In this document: positions 38,401-49,777 of the stretch, one piece after another
Position numbering within the stretch: the stretch's first letter is position 1
Layout of the letters: each line of letters begins with the position of its first letter
Assembly (NCBI GenBank): GCA_000231825.2
Contig: JH720303.1
Coordinates: 1,388,574-1,452,573 of the forward strand
DNA length: 64,000 bases
Origin: Tetrahymena elliotti 4EA
Taxonomy: Eukaryota > Ciliophora > Oligohymenophorea > Hymenostomatida > Tetrahymenidae
Direction of reading: 5' to 3'
Made by a program: the position numbers and the translations under genes
Notes under the pieces: generated by a model
Told to the model about the DNA's origin: nothing
Database searches by the model: none
The model's input: the letters and a program-made list of their open reading frames with translations, nothing else

Positions 38401-41400
38401 NNNNNNNNNNNNNNNNNNNNNNNNNNNNNNNNNNNNNNNNNNNNNNNNNNNNNNNNNNNNNNNNNNNNNNNNNNNNNNNNNNNNNNNNNNNNNNNNNNNN
38501 NNNNNNNNNNNNNNNNNNNNNNNNNNNNNNNNNNNNNNNNNNNNNNNNNNNNNNNNNNNNNNNNNNNNNNNNNNNNNNNNNNNNNNNNNNNNNNNNNNNN
38601 NNNNNNNNNNNNNNNNNNNNNNNNNNNNNNNNNNNNNNNNNNNNNNNNNNNNNNNNNNNNNNNNNNNNNNNNNNNNNNNNNNNNNNNNNNNNNNNNNNNN
38701 NNNNNNNNNNNNNNNNNNNNNNNNNNNNNNNNNNNNNNNNNNNNNNNNNNNNNNNNNNNNNNNNNNNNNNNNNNNNNNNNCATGAAATAAGTTCTTCTTA
38801 AAATAAAGAAGGAGAAATAACAAGCAGAGATTTACCTTCAAATATATCTTCATTGCAAGTAAGTCCCTCCAACAAGAATGATTAGATTTTGAAATTTTAA
38901 AAGAATTTAGTTGGTTCCTCATCATCTGTTCCAAGTCATTTTGTTCCTGAAGCATCTGAAGATGATTAAAGACTTCTTGATAGTGAATTAAGAGATCAAG
39001 TACTAGATAATTTGGTTACAAATATTGATTACATCAAATAAAAATCATAGTAAACTTAAAATTTAAAAGATGGAATAGCTGAATTTTCTACTGAAGTCCA
39101 TCTTGATCCTTATTAGTTAGCCCAATCGTTTATGCCTTAAGAAAACAAAACTTTAGAATAATCTTCAAGTGATTAAAGAGCAAATAACTTAAGTAAAATT
39201 GTTAAAGAAATTGAAAATTAAAATATGTAATAAGAAGAAGAAGAAAATCAATTCAATTAAGGATCTATTTCAACTCAAAGCTAACAAAATGTTAAAAAAT
39301 TCGATGCTCTAATGAAATAAATGCAAGAGTAAGAAAAAATATTCAATGATTAAGAAGTTATTAAATTCACAGAAGAAAACGAAGATGGTAGTATCACTTA
39401 AAGTATGCAAGGTTAACTTTAATAATCAATAAGTAATTCTATTCAAAACAGTCACTTAACTTAAGATGAAAAGCTTAAATCATCTGATACTGAAGTTTAA
39501 AATTATTCATAACAAGAATTAAATAATTCAAATCAAGATGCAAATAAATTTAGTAGTTTCTTCACCTAAGATACTACATAAAATCCAGAAAAGTAAAAAT
39601 AAATTTTAGATGCATAAAATGAAATCTCTTAGTTGTTAGAAATAGATAATCTTCCCCAATATTAAGAAAAACAAATAAATTTGTCTGAAGAATAGATCAA
39701 ATAAGCTTAGAATTGGTTACATAATAATCCCTCTAAGACAATTCAAGAGTATATTGAAGAGATAGTAAAATGTAGGCAACCAGGTTTACAATAAAAAATA
39801 TCATCAGATTAAGATGAAAATAACAATTAATAAATTTAAGATTTTGATAAAAATAATGAAGTTGATGATTGGTTGAATTTGTCAAAAAAGAAGAAACAAA
39901 ATAGATCTTAATTCTAAGAATAATAGCAAATGAGTTTTGAAAAATATTAAAAGCTTTACTCTTCTGAGAGCAATCAAACACCTAAAAAATAAAAAGTGAA
40001 AGAAGACTTCAGTTCTCATTAAGATTAGGAACCAGTAACTTAATTTAATTCTGAAGTATCTGAATAGCTTAAAAGATAACCAACTTCATCAGAGCAAAAG
40101 CGTTAAGATTTAGACCTGAAAGAATAATCTATGAATATTCATGATTTACTCCAAAGTAATGGACAAAAATTCTAAGAATTATTGTTAAATTAATCATAAG
40201 ACGGTGAAATATTACCTCTTGATAAATAAGTTATTTTTGATAGAAAGCCATTAGAATAATTATTGAACAATCAAACTCCTTCATAAGAAACATAATAAAA
40301 CTAAGAGTAAGATGAGATTTTAACTTAATCTTCTCACTAAGAGAAAGAATGTATTTCAAGTAATGAAAGCTATGATAAAAGTTAAGATTTAATAGAATAA
40401 GATCAATAAAATGAATCAAAGGATAAAGAGTTTTAAATAACTGATGCTAAAGATTATCTTCGTGATTTATACAGTTTTGTAAATATAGCTGAATACAAAG
40501 AAAAGTAAAATAAAAAGAAAATAGCTGATAAATACTCACCAAAAGATCTATAGAAATTAACTGAGTAATCATAAGAGTTCACTGTATAATCTTAAGAAAT
40601 TACAATTTAATCTTCTTAAGATGAAATAAATATGAAAAATATTTCAAACAAAAGAAAATCAAATTTCTAATATTCTGGAAGTGATGAAGATAAGGATTAA
40701 GAATCATTAGAAAAAATAAATTTAGAAAAAAAATAGAGTTTTAATAAAGATAACTCAAGAAAAACTTAGAAAAAATAATTTGATGAAGATTTTCTAGAAT
40801 AGAATGATAAATAATATTAAGAATTTACAAGTGAAAAGAAAAGTAAAAGTAAAAGCAGTAGATCAATAGCCAGCATTTCGAAGGTAGAAGTAACAAAATA
40901 TTTAAATGATCTCTTCTAGAATTGTAACTTTTCTGAAACAGACAATGAAGATAGTGCAGATTAATCTATTTAAAATGAGTAAATCCTTAAAAATTAAATA
41001 TTTTTTTAATTGATAAAAAATTATTTTTATAAAAAAAGTGATTCTGTTGATATTTCTAGTTAATAAAACTAAAATGCTAATGATAAAACTCAAAATAATT
41101 CCAAGTAGGCAAATTAATACAATTCGATATCAACAAATTCTATAGATTAATTAGAAGCAAATAGCTATCTCTAAGATGTCTATGCAAATATTAAAATATC
41201 TTAAGTTAAAATTGAAGTTTCTAATAACCTAGAATCACAACAACAAAATGAATTGTAAATCAAAATTTTTATTAGTAAAATAATTTAAATTTTTTAATAG
41301 GAAAATCTAGGAAAAAGATGAAGAAGATAAATCTTCATATAACCTTCAAATTAAAAACTTAGACCTTCCAAAATCAACCAATTCTTAGTCTAAGTAAGAT

Positions 41401-44400
41401 ACTGATAACTAGTTCTAATAAAACTAATAAAGAGCAAGTTAAGAAGATAAAATCAAGGATTAAGTAAAAGAAGACCAAATTATTTAACATGAATAGAACT
41501 AAGAAGAGACTTCAGAAAATAACTTAGAAAAATCGAACAATATTCAGTAATTAGATTTTTTTATTTCTTGAAATATTAAAAAATTTTATATTTAAAATGA
41601 TAGAAGTCTAAATCAATCAAGGGATGAAGAAGAAAAACTTTCAAATGACAATTTACCAATAAATATCCAAGATAAATAATAAACACAATAATCATTTTAA
41701 GATTTGAAAAGAGAAAATGAAACCATGAATAAAGAAGAGCAATCCTAAAATTTAGTTAATAATAATCAAATTCCAGATTAAGATAGGAATAATCTAAAAT
41801 AATTAGACTCACCCTAAATAGAATAAAATAAATCATAAAATGAAAAAGCACTATTAAGTTCAGAAGTAATTGAAGAATAAACCTTACCTAGATAAGATTA
41901 AGGTTAAGATGAATTATAAGCCAAAGAAGAAAAAATCTAAAAAAGCCTTGATGAGTAAAATTAATTTAATTTCCTTCTGAAATTATAATTTAAATAATTT
42001 ATAAATAGTAAACAAGGAAAAGATAAGTTTGAAGATAATACATAAAATAAAAATAATGATTAAATTTCTTCTCAAAAAGATAAAAAAAATACTTTAAACC
42101 TACAAAACTACGAAGGTATTTAAGAGGAAGAAATCTCAAAGAAAAAGTAAATTATTTCATTTACAAAGATTAAATTTTATCTAAATTAAAAAAATAGTGA
42201 AAACTAGTTTAATGAATTGAATAAAAGAAATGAATTAAAGCCTAATAGCTCTAGCTCATTACCTTCTGTAAACAAGCTTGATATTGATGGTTACATAAAT
42301 GATGTCTACAAAAATTGCAAAATATCCTAGTTAGAATTAGGAGAATAAGTTGAAGAATAGAAAAATAATTAAATGTATAAATTAATTTTATTTCAAAAAT
42401 TTTAATAAATTTTATCAAAAAATAGGTCTTTGAATTAATTAGAAGAAGAAGATTAACATTTAAACAAAGATATCTAAGGTCTATCATTTAATTAAATAGA
42501 TGTTAATAGCTACCTTAATGAAATTTACAAAAATAGTAAATTATCATAAATAGAATTAGAATAACTCTAGCAAAACTACTTATAGTAAAATTAATCTACG
42601 CCCTGCCCTTTCTAGAAATTATAATTTTTTTATTTTATATAGATCTAGTAATTAATTAGATGGAGAAGCAAAAACTAAAAATCAAGGAGGATCCTCTTTC
42701 AATTAAATAGATGCAAAAAATGATATTAGCTAAATTAACAAAAATAGTAAATTATCTCAACTAGAATTAGAAAAACCTTAAAAAAGCAGCTAATTGTAAT
42801 ATTTGCTTTTTATTTTTATTTTTTTAGTAATTTATTTTTCCAAAAATAGAACCCAGAGTGAGTTAGATAAAGATGCAAAAATTTAAAATTAAGTAGCTCC
42901 CTCTTTTAATTAAATTGATGCTGAAAATTATGTTGGCTAAATCTACAAAAACTGCAAATTATCTCAATTAGAAATAGAATAACCTAATAACTAATTGTAA
43001 GAATTAAATTTTTTTTATTTAGCTGATTTACTATTTATATAATTAGATCTAGCAATTAATTAGGCCAAGATTCTAAAAACAATAATTAAGGAGTTCCTTC
43101 TTTCAATAAAGTAGATGTAGAAGATTACATCAGTGAGGTTTACAAAAACAGCAAGTTATCTCAATAGGATTTAGCATAATAGCAATAAAATAGCTAAAGG
43201 TAGAATATTATTAATAATTGATTTATTAACCACATTTTTAAAATCTAGGTCTTTGAACTAAGTAGATTAACAAGATAAAGCACTTATTAATAATGATAAT
43301 TATGGTTCATCTTTCAATTACCATGCTGATAACTATATTAATGAAATTTAAAAAAGCAACAAATTATCTCAAATCTAACTTGAATCTCAAAATAATGTCT
43401 AAAACATAAAACAAGAGTAAATTTAACAAAATTTTTCTCATTTTTAAATCTTTTAAAGAAAATATTCTGTCTTTATTAACTATTTCTAAAAGAATTTTTG
43501 AAAAAAAGATAAAACCATTTGTTTATAATTTTAATTTTTGGGTAGATTAGATAATAAAGATAGATAATATTTAATAAAAGATTTTAAGAATGATTAAATA
43601 GTGAAAACATATTTTTATAATAGATAAAGACAAGATTAAGAAATCAGCCAAGCTCAATAGTAGTTGCCATATTTAAAAGAAAATCTTGATTTGGAGTAAA
43701 TATATTTTTTTTCTTTCAATTAGCAATCTGAAATATTTTAATTAATAGATTGAATAAAGAAAAATAAACTGAAAATTATGAAAATAGTAAAGAAAGTGCT
43801 TCTTTGAAAGTTCAGTTTGGAAGATTAAACATTAATAAATATTTGGAATCAACTTCACCTGAGCTTTAGTCGCCATATAGATAATCTATATTAAATCCCC
43901 TGATCTATTAAGAATCTATATAATCAGTAGATTAAAATATTTAAAGTGAATAATAACCTAAAGATGTTAGCCTAGCAATAAATAATGAAAATGAAACCAA
44001 TGAAGTTTAGGATTTAAGAAATAAAGAAAATGAGAGTTAATAACACTAATAGAACTAATTAACTGACTATCTTTCTGGTTATGAAGATCAAAAATATTTA
44101 CCAGAAAAAAATTAATAAAGCACAAATAGAACTAATTAAAGATAGCAATGTGAAATAATCCCAATATCTTCTGCTAAGCCAGATAGAGAGTAAGTATTCT
44201 TAGAAATCTAAAGATTAAATTAAGTAGTCATAGATAAATAAGAAAATATGTCTTCTCAATAATAACCCTAAAATCAACTCTAATCTAGTTTTTCATCAGA
44301 AAGCTAGTAATAGAGTAATGTGATAAAATAAAATGTACCTGAATAAATTCAATAATATATAACTAACCAATCTTTATTAGCTAATAATAGAGACGAAATT

Positions 44401-47400
44401 TTTGAAAATAATTCCTCTTTACAAATAAGAAATAAAAAAGAAAATCAAAATGATAAAGAGTAATAGCCTAAGGATACCATTGATTAAATACTTCAGAAAT
44501 ACTCTAGTTTAAGGTCTTTAAATAGTTTAGATTCAAGATAATAATCATCTGCAACTCCAAATGAAATTCAATAATAAATTCCCAATCAATCAATATCAGC
44601 TAATTATATGAATGAAATTTCTGAAAATAATTCCTCTTCATAAATAAGAAATCAAAAAGAAGATCAAAACAATAAATAATAGCATGAGGATGCCATTGAT
44701 TAAATACTTCAGAAATACTCTAGTTTAAATAGCTTAAAGTCTTTAAATAACTTAGAACCAATCTAATAATCTTCTGCCATTACAAATGAAAATTAAAAAT
44801 AACAAATTCCTCAAGACACAGATAACACAGACTTAAAGAAATTTAAAAATAAATAATCCTAAGATTTACATATCCAAAATTTAGATAATTAAGATAAAAT
44901 AACCAATAAGAATATGTTAAATCAAGTATAATATGTATCAAATTAAAAAGATCCTATTGATGATATCTTATAGAAATTCTAAGGATCAGTCTTATTAGAT
45001 AATAAATAAAATACTTCTGAAGACACAATCAAAAAGTTTAACTAAAGTGAAATTGATGAATTTATAAAAAAACACAATGTTGGTTAAGGAATAGAATAAT
45101 AATATACTAATACTTAAAATTAAGTATTCAAATAAAATCCTTTACAATAAGCAAATCAAATTATGAAATAAGGTTAGGTAGAATTTATTTTATAAAAATA
45201 TGCCACTAAGAATAATCAACTAACTTAAGAACTTGCTATAGGTAAAGAAGCAGATTCTTAGCAAAAGAGTGATATTATTGATCAAATACTCTAAAAGCAT
45301 AAGAGTTCGTAATAAATTAATGATAGCTTTTATAGATAGTCTCCTGAAAAAGTAGTTCAAGGATAAGAATAATCAATCAATTAAGAATAATTTTTGAATT
45401 TATAATATCAGACAGAAACTATTGATGATTTAATCATGAAGCACCAATCATAAAAGTAAGTTTATTTTTAATAATTTTATCATTTATCTTAATTTAAAAT
45501 TAGAAATTAAGAAATGCTTTTAAATCCTTCAAACAGTACATTTAATCCTTCAGCCTTATTAGCAAATCAACCTTAAGATCAAGGATTGCAGAATTCTAAA
45601 CTATCCTAATAAATTTATTCAATCGATCGTTTAAAAGATCTTGCAAACCAAGACAATTAAAGTTAAACCAACTTGCTCTATACATTTAATAGTGATGGAT
45701 AAGGATATAATCCAGAGAAATAATACAATAATCTAAGGAAAACAGAATATATTGTTAATAATAAAGTATCTAACGATCTTTAACAAGAAAAAGATTTTAT
45801 GAGTCAATAGAAAATGGGAATATTAGGTAAAAAACTTGAATTTTAATTTTAGAATTAAATTTAGTATTTATTTTAATTTATTAGGAGATGAATACAAAAG
45901 AGAACAGAGTGGAGAAAAATATTTAAAAACTAATGAGGCTATAAATATGATAATACCTCAAACTAGTTATGTAGATAATTTAAATAAAAGTTCAGATTAA
46001 TTAGATAAAAAGAAACTTGAGTTATCTGGTTTAATCTATTCAAATACTCCAGAGGCTATTCAAACTAATTTATCTATTCTTAAGGAATCTTAATCTGGAA
46101 AAGATAAAGAAGGTCTAAAACATATTAAGCCAGAAGCTGTTTAAATTTTGGAAGAAAAAATAAATGATCATCTTTAAGACTAATCAATAATAGATTCATA
46201 TGCTTAACGTTAAGCATTATAGCAATAAATTTATGGTATACCACCTCAAGAATAGGTTCTTGTCAATAAATATTACAAGATTTCACCTAGGTATTCAACT
46301 TAATCTCCTACTAATTTATTCTAGTAGTCTATTAGCTAGAACACAAGCAGTCCAGTCTCTTAAAATATAACACCAAGAGAAGAATTAAAAATTTAACAAA
46401 GTTTTAGCTATGGAGGTTAGTAATAGATTTAAAATAATTCTGATGTTGTAGATAGAATTTTGCATGGAGCAAGATTATTATCCCCTTCTATAGGATAGAA
46501 CAATATTCTTCTAGATTCTGAAAGAAATAATGGAGGTATAATCAATACTAACTTTTTAAATTAGTCACCAAGTTCAATCACTGTTTCAAGAGAATAGAGC
46601 TAGCCTAATACATTTAGACCTAGAGAATAAAATATAAACCAATGTAAAGATGATGTAAAAAAGACAGAAAATAAGTTACCTGATTAATAAGCTAAAAGGT
46701 TAAATGATTCTATGCAAAAAGAGAGTTCAATAAATAAGTTAAATTTACCCTTTAGTGATAATAACTAAATTAATAAAAGTAATGTTACCAATTCATTTAC
46801 TAGTATTGCTTAGCCAGAAAGCAATTATCCAACTGGAAATCTAGTATCTAACATTTCGAATGATAATTAAGAAAGAAATAATGATAATGTGTTAGGAGTT
46901 GGTAACAAACTCCAAACCTTTGGTAACACTAATGAACCAGATTAGAATAGTTCTCTTTCTCATATTGGCATAAATGACTACAAACCAATGATATTTAGAA
47001 GCTCAAATAGACTTGATAACTAAAATAGAGATGATTCATAAAATCAAGATTAAAAACAAGTAAGCTTAAATAATTCATATTAAATTATGTAAGATTCTAG
47101 CTATTTACCTGTTTCATCAACTCACTTTGGAGTAAACTCTAACAACAACACTATGAATTTTCCAATAAGTGGATTTAACACTCCTGCAAACACTACTATT
47201 GTCAACCTCCAATCTAATACATTTCTTCCTAAAAGCACATTAAATGATATTAACTAAGACTTGAAAAAGGCAAAATACGAAAAGAAACAAAATGCTATTG
47301 ATGACGAAGAAGAGATAGAAGAAGAAAGAAAGGAAATGCCTCCAACAATTAGCTAATAGAATAGCGGTTATCATACAAGATATAACAGCTATGGCTCTTA

Positions 47401-48970
47401 CATTCCATATGAAATCAAAAAACCTCAACCTAGCAGGGATTAATCTTTAGAATCATTTAAAGCTTCAGATATAATGAGATTAAATTCTCCATAAGTTAGA
47501 TAAGATTAATAAAATTTCTTGTCTCCTAAAACTAGAGAATAACTTTTACAAGGTCAACAAATTCCAAATTTGAGAAATGATAATAAAGACAATACCTAAG
47601 ATTATTTAGGCAGTGAAAATATATTAGATAATGAACTTAATAACTCATAAAATTTCCCAAATTCTAGTTTTATTTCTCATGGTAATGTAGATTTCCTCTT
47701 ACGTCCTCAGTCTTAATTCCCCAATCAATTTGCATAGAGTCCTTTCTAAGACGAAAATTAGAATTAATAACAGCAATAATATCCTAATTTCTTAGATAAT
47801 CTTAATAGTAGAAACCAATCAAGAGACTCATCATTCACTGCAAACTTTTAAGGCTAACCCCATTTTTACTCTTAAACAAGTAGCCCAGCCAAAATATAAT
47901 CTGGTAATCAGCTTGCGTATTAAACAACACCAATTTAATAGGCTTAATTTATGCATTAAAGTGCTGCTTAAACATTCCGTCCTAACTAATATTCTCATAG
48001 TGCACATCACTCTCCTCATGTAAGCAGAAGTGATTTCAAGCCTACAATAAAGCAAACCATCATTAAATAATAGGTTGTTTCTCACTCTACATCATAAATC
48101 TTAAATTAATCTCATAACAGTTTAAATAGTATTGATAGTTCAGGAAATGTCTCTGTAAATCAAGCACATTATGCATCACTCCCTCCACAACATCCTGGAT
48201 CAGTGTAAAGATTACATTTAACATCACCTGTAAGCCAAACTCATAAAATTAGTCATTCATAAACTAATATTAACACTAATGTTGTTATAAATTCACCATT
48301 AGTTGCTAATAGAGCATTAAATCATTCTAATTCGCAAAGTGTTATTCCAAGTTAATTGTAAAACTCTGAGCAACTAAATACATCATAGTCATTCATCAAA
48401 ATAACACAGCTAAGTCCTGTAAAACAAGTATCTGTAATCCACCACAGCCATTCAAACTCATAAATATCAGTAGCATCAGGAAATGATAATCAAGTAATTC
48501 AAAATCTAAATGAGTCTGTTCATTCAAATGGTAGCTCAATCCAAACTTTCCAACCAACCAGAAATAGTTAAGAAGTTTAAAAAGCAGCTAATAAAACTGT
48601 AATAATAAATCCTCAACCAGTTTCTAAAACTGTGGTTCAACAAATAGTTGATTCTAACAATTAGCTTATTCAGACAAATGTAATTTCTTAAAAAACTACA
48701 TAAGTTTCTAAAACACCTGCAATACTCTGCTAAAAGGATTAGTTACCTTCACCATAAAAACCACTAAGGTCTTAATTATCAAATTCATTTTCTTAAGCTA
48801 ATTTAGATAATTCATTTTAAAGAGTTTAAATGACACCAGCTTCTTTAAATAGAGTTGCATCATCACAAACTCTCTCTACTAATTAATTACCACCTATAAG
48901 TCAATAAGTATCCAAAACACCTATTGTAGTAAATAGAACTCTTCATGAAAAAGATATACCTAAAATTTGA
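26478..48970 (+). CDS. Giant RCC1-repeat protein with very long repeat-rich, low-complexity C-terminal region
   Basis: I read one gene of about 22.5 kb (estimated 6,500-7,000 residues). ATG 26478 begins MKKTSKTIIFDSLQ. RCC1-type repeats follow to about 28,200: GGIVWMLGNVNS, CGKYHAFFLS, GHLYSYGQDRYNSGVLGL, GNAFVWGSNSCGQLGLENT. These suggest a beta-propeller, so binding to a GTPase or to chromatin is possible, not shown. Downstream come SP-rich sequence (SPNR motifs, 28,500-28,700), Asn/Gln/Ser-rich sequence with short amphipathic helices (to 32,390), a Gln/Glu coiled coil with Trp/Phe-bearing helices (32,440-33,350), tandem repeats (34,132-35,850), a 165-nt repeat holding an assembly gap (38,224-38,780), exon-encoded repeats (42,198-43,430), ID-Q-I-L-Q-K motifs (44,480-45,455), and a Ser/Gln/His-rich tail ending EKDIPKI at TGA 48968-48970. 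Introns keep frame across each junction checked. The gap prevents proof that both sides are one gene; a split there is the main alternative. Confidence 0.7.
26640..28220 (+). other. RCC1-like repeat domain
   Basis: Several RCC1-like units recur, each with the pattern G-x-(V/L)-(W/Y)-x-(W/Y)-G-x(2-4)-G-(Q/V)-L-G preceded by a (H/Y)-A-x-x-(L/I) strand. Best copies are near 27,115 and 27,425. A more divergent copy near 28,060 has GELYIINK. At least four units are visible; whether seven are present to close a propeller is not settled because introns break several blades. Confidence 0.8.
32440..33350 (+). other. Gln/Glu coiled coil followed by Trp/Phe-rich helical repeats
   Basis: The first 280 bases encode almost only Gln, Glu, Lys and Leu in heptad-like order. 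After a basic segment (LVLKRTYYSFKRI) there are helices with spaced aromatic and basic residues: FQRILENVFKQFKQRYFEFF, then RHLQKRFLLRWKKNSK. They loosely resemble IQ or SFI1-type centrin-binding helices. That resemblance is by eye and weak. Confidence 0.5.
34132..35850 (+). repeat. Tandem protein repeat array (about 80-90 codons per unit)
   Basis: Units open with (K/Q)IIIG(E/D)(Q/K) then (Y/I)SF: near 34,132, 34,410 and 34,677. The second and third are nearly identical over 264 nt. Later units near 34,850, 35,080, 35,310 and 35,560 lose the IIIG head but keep the tail QKQDxKSDQLFE(T/I)L, then NIKNQ, ELQEP and QQQQIQQ. Divergence rises toward the 3' end. Confidence 0.8.
38005..38223 (+). repeat. 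165-nt tandem repeat, upstream side of assembly gap
   Basis: A 55-codon unit begins to repeat here: HLQAYEQQFELQHEISSSQ is followed 165 nt later by NLQASEQQFELQ before the sequence runs into the N block. The unit contains RDLPSNISS and VSPSNKND. Confidence 0.85.
38224..38780. other. Assembly gap (run of N)
   Basis: 557 unknown bases lie inside the 165-nt repeat of the giant gene. The two flanks are in different reading-frame registers at this gap size, so the N count is probably an estimate and not the true length. Confidence 0.95.
38781..38885 (+). repeat. 165-nt tandem repeat, downstream side of assembly gap
   Basis: The sequence resumes in the middle of the same unit: HEISSSQNKEGEITSRDLPS, then NISSLQVSPSNKND. 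It is over 85% identical by eye to 38060-38164. Confidence 0.85.
42198..43430 (+). repeat. Six tandem repeat units, each on its own exon
   Basis: Exons at about 42198-42374, 42426-42584, 42643-42795, 42850-42996, 43047-43199 and from 43249 each encode one unit. Four complete inner exons are 159, 153, 147 and 153 nt, all multiples of three. Introns between them interrupt codons after the second base. Units share S-(S/L)-N-Q-L, then SFNQIDxxxYIxxIYKNxKL and SQxELE. Confidence 0.85.
44480..45455 (+). repeat. Recurring ID-x-I-L-Q-K-(Y/H) motif
   Basis: Visible copies are TIDQILQKYSSLRSL, AIDQILQKYSSLNSL, PIDDILQKFQGS, EIDEFIKKHNVG, QVEFILQKYATK, IIDQILQKHKSS and TIDDLIMKHQSQ, separated by Gln/Asn-rich linkers of uneven length. 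The first two copies sit in a longer near-duplicate of about 200 nt (44,400-44,760). They resemble the YIxxIYKNxKL core of the upstream exon repeats. Confidence 0.8.
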
Positions 48971-49777
48971 AAAAAAGAATAATTTATGCCTTTATTTGAA
49001 AGTATTTTTTTATAAGAATGTATATAAGTAAATTTAATTTCTAAAATTTTATTTAGTTCATTTAATTTTGCAAAATTTTTTTGATAAGATCATGATATTT
49101 CCTTATTTTGCAATTAGATATTAAGTTATTAAGTTATTCAAACTACTTAGATTCTTAGATTATTTCAGTTTATAAATAGCTATTTTTTCACAAAAAACCG
49201 AATTAATTATTATGAAAAATGATTAAATAAATCCATATCAATTAAAACTAAAAAGATATTCTTTATTTTTTTAAAGTCTTTATTAAGACTTATTAAAATC
49301 AACTCCAAATTTTGTATCATTTTAGGCTGGTTGTTTATGAATTTTTATTATTAAAATGTAGTTTTTATGAAAGAAAATAAAATAAAAATTTATAATTAAC
49401 CTTTGGTTAAACAAATTAAAATGTTTAGAGTGAAAATAGTTTTTTTATAATAAGAATTCATATTTATACACAAATGAGCTGAATTGGTATTAAACCCAAT
49501 GTATTACAACCATAAAATGACAAATAAACTAATTTTTAATAATATCCATACCAAATTTATTGATAGCATTTATTTACATGGAATTCGAAATAATATAATA
49601 CCCTGTTTACCTAAATAAATTCTTTGATATTTACCAATTAATTTTCAATTAAGTATTTATACCCACATATAGTTATTTAAGAAAACTAATATAAACCATC
49701 AATAATTATTATTAGTTTTAATAATTAGTAATCTTCCACAAAAATCAAATTATTAATTTAATAGAGAAGTAAATAAG
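48971..49777. other. Intergenic, no gene seen
   Basis: About 800 bases of AT-rich spacer between two + strand genes. No coding-like frame or recognisable element. Confidence 0.5.

Noticed and set aside
38067..38955. Long open frames spanning the N block on both strands
   Set aside because: Unknown bases cannot show stop codons, so the length is an artefact of the gap.
39733..48085. Several 60-85 codon minus-strand frames inside the giant gene
   Set aside because: They are hydrophobic shadows opposite Asn/Gln/Lys-rich coding sequence of the + strand and have no family resemblance.
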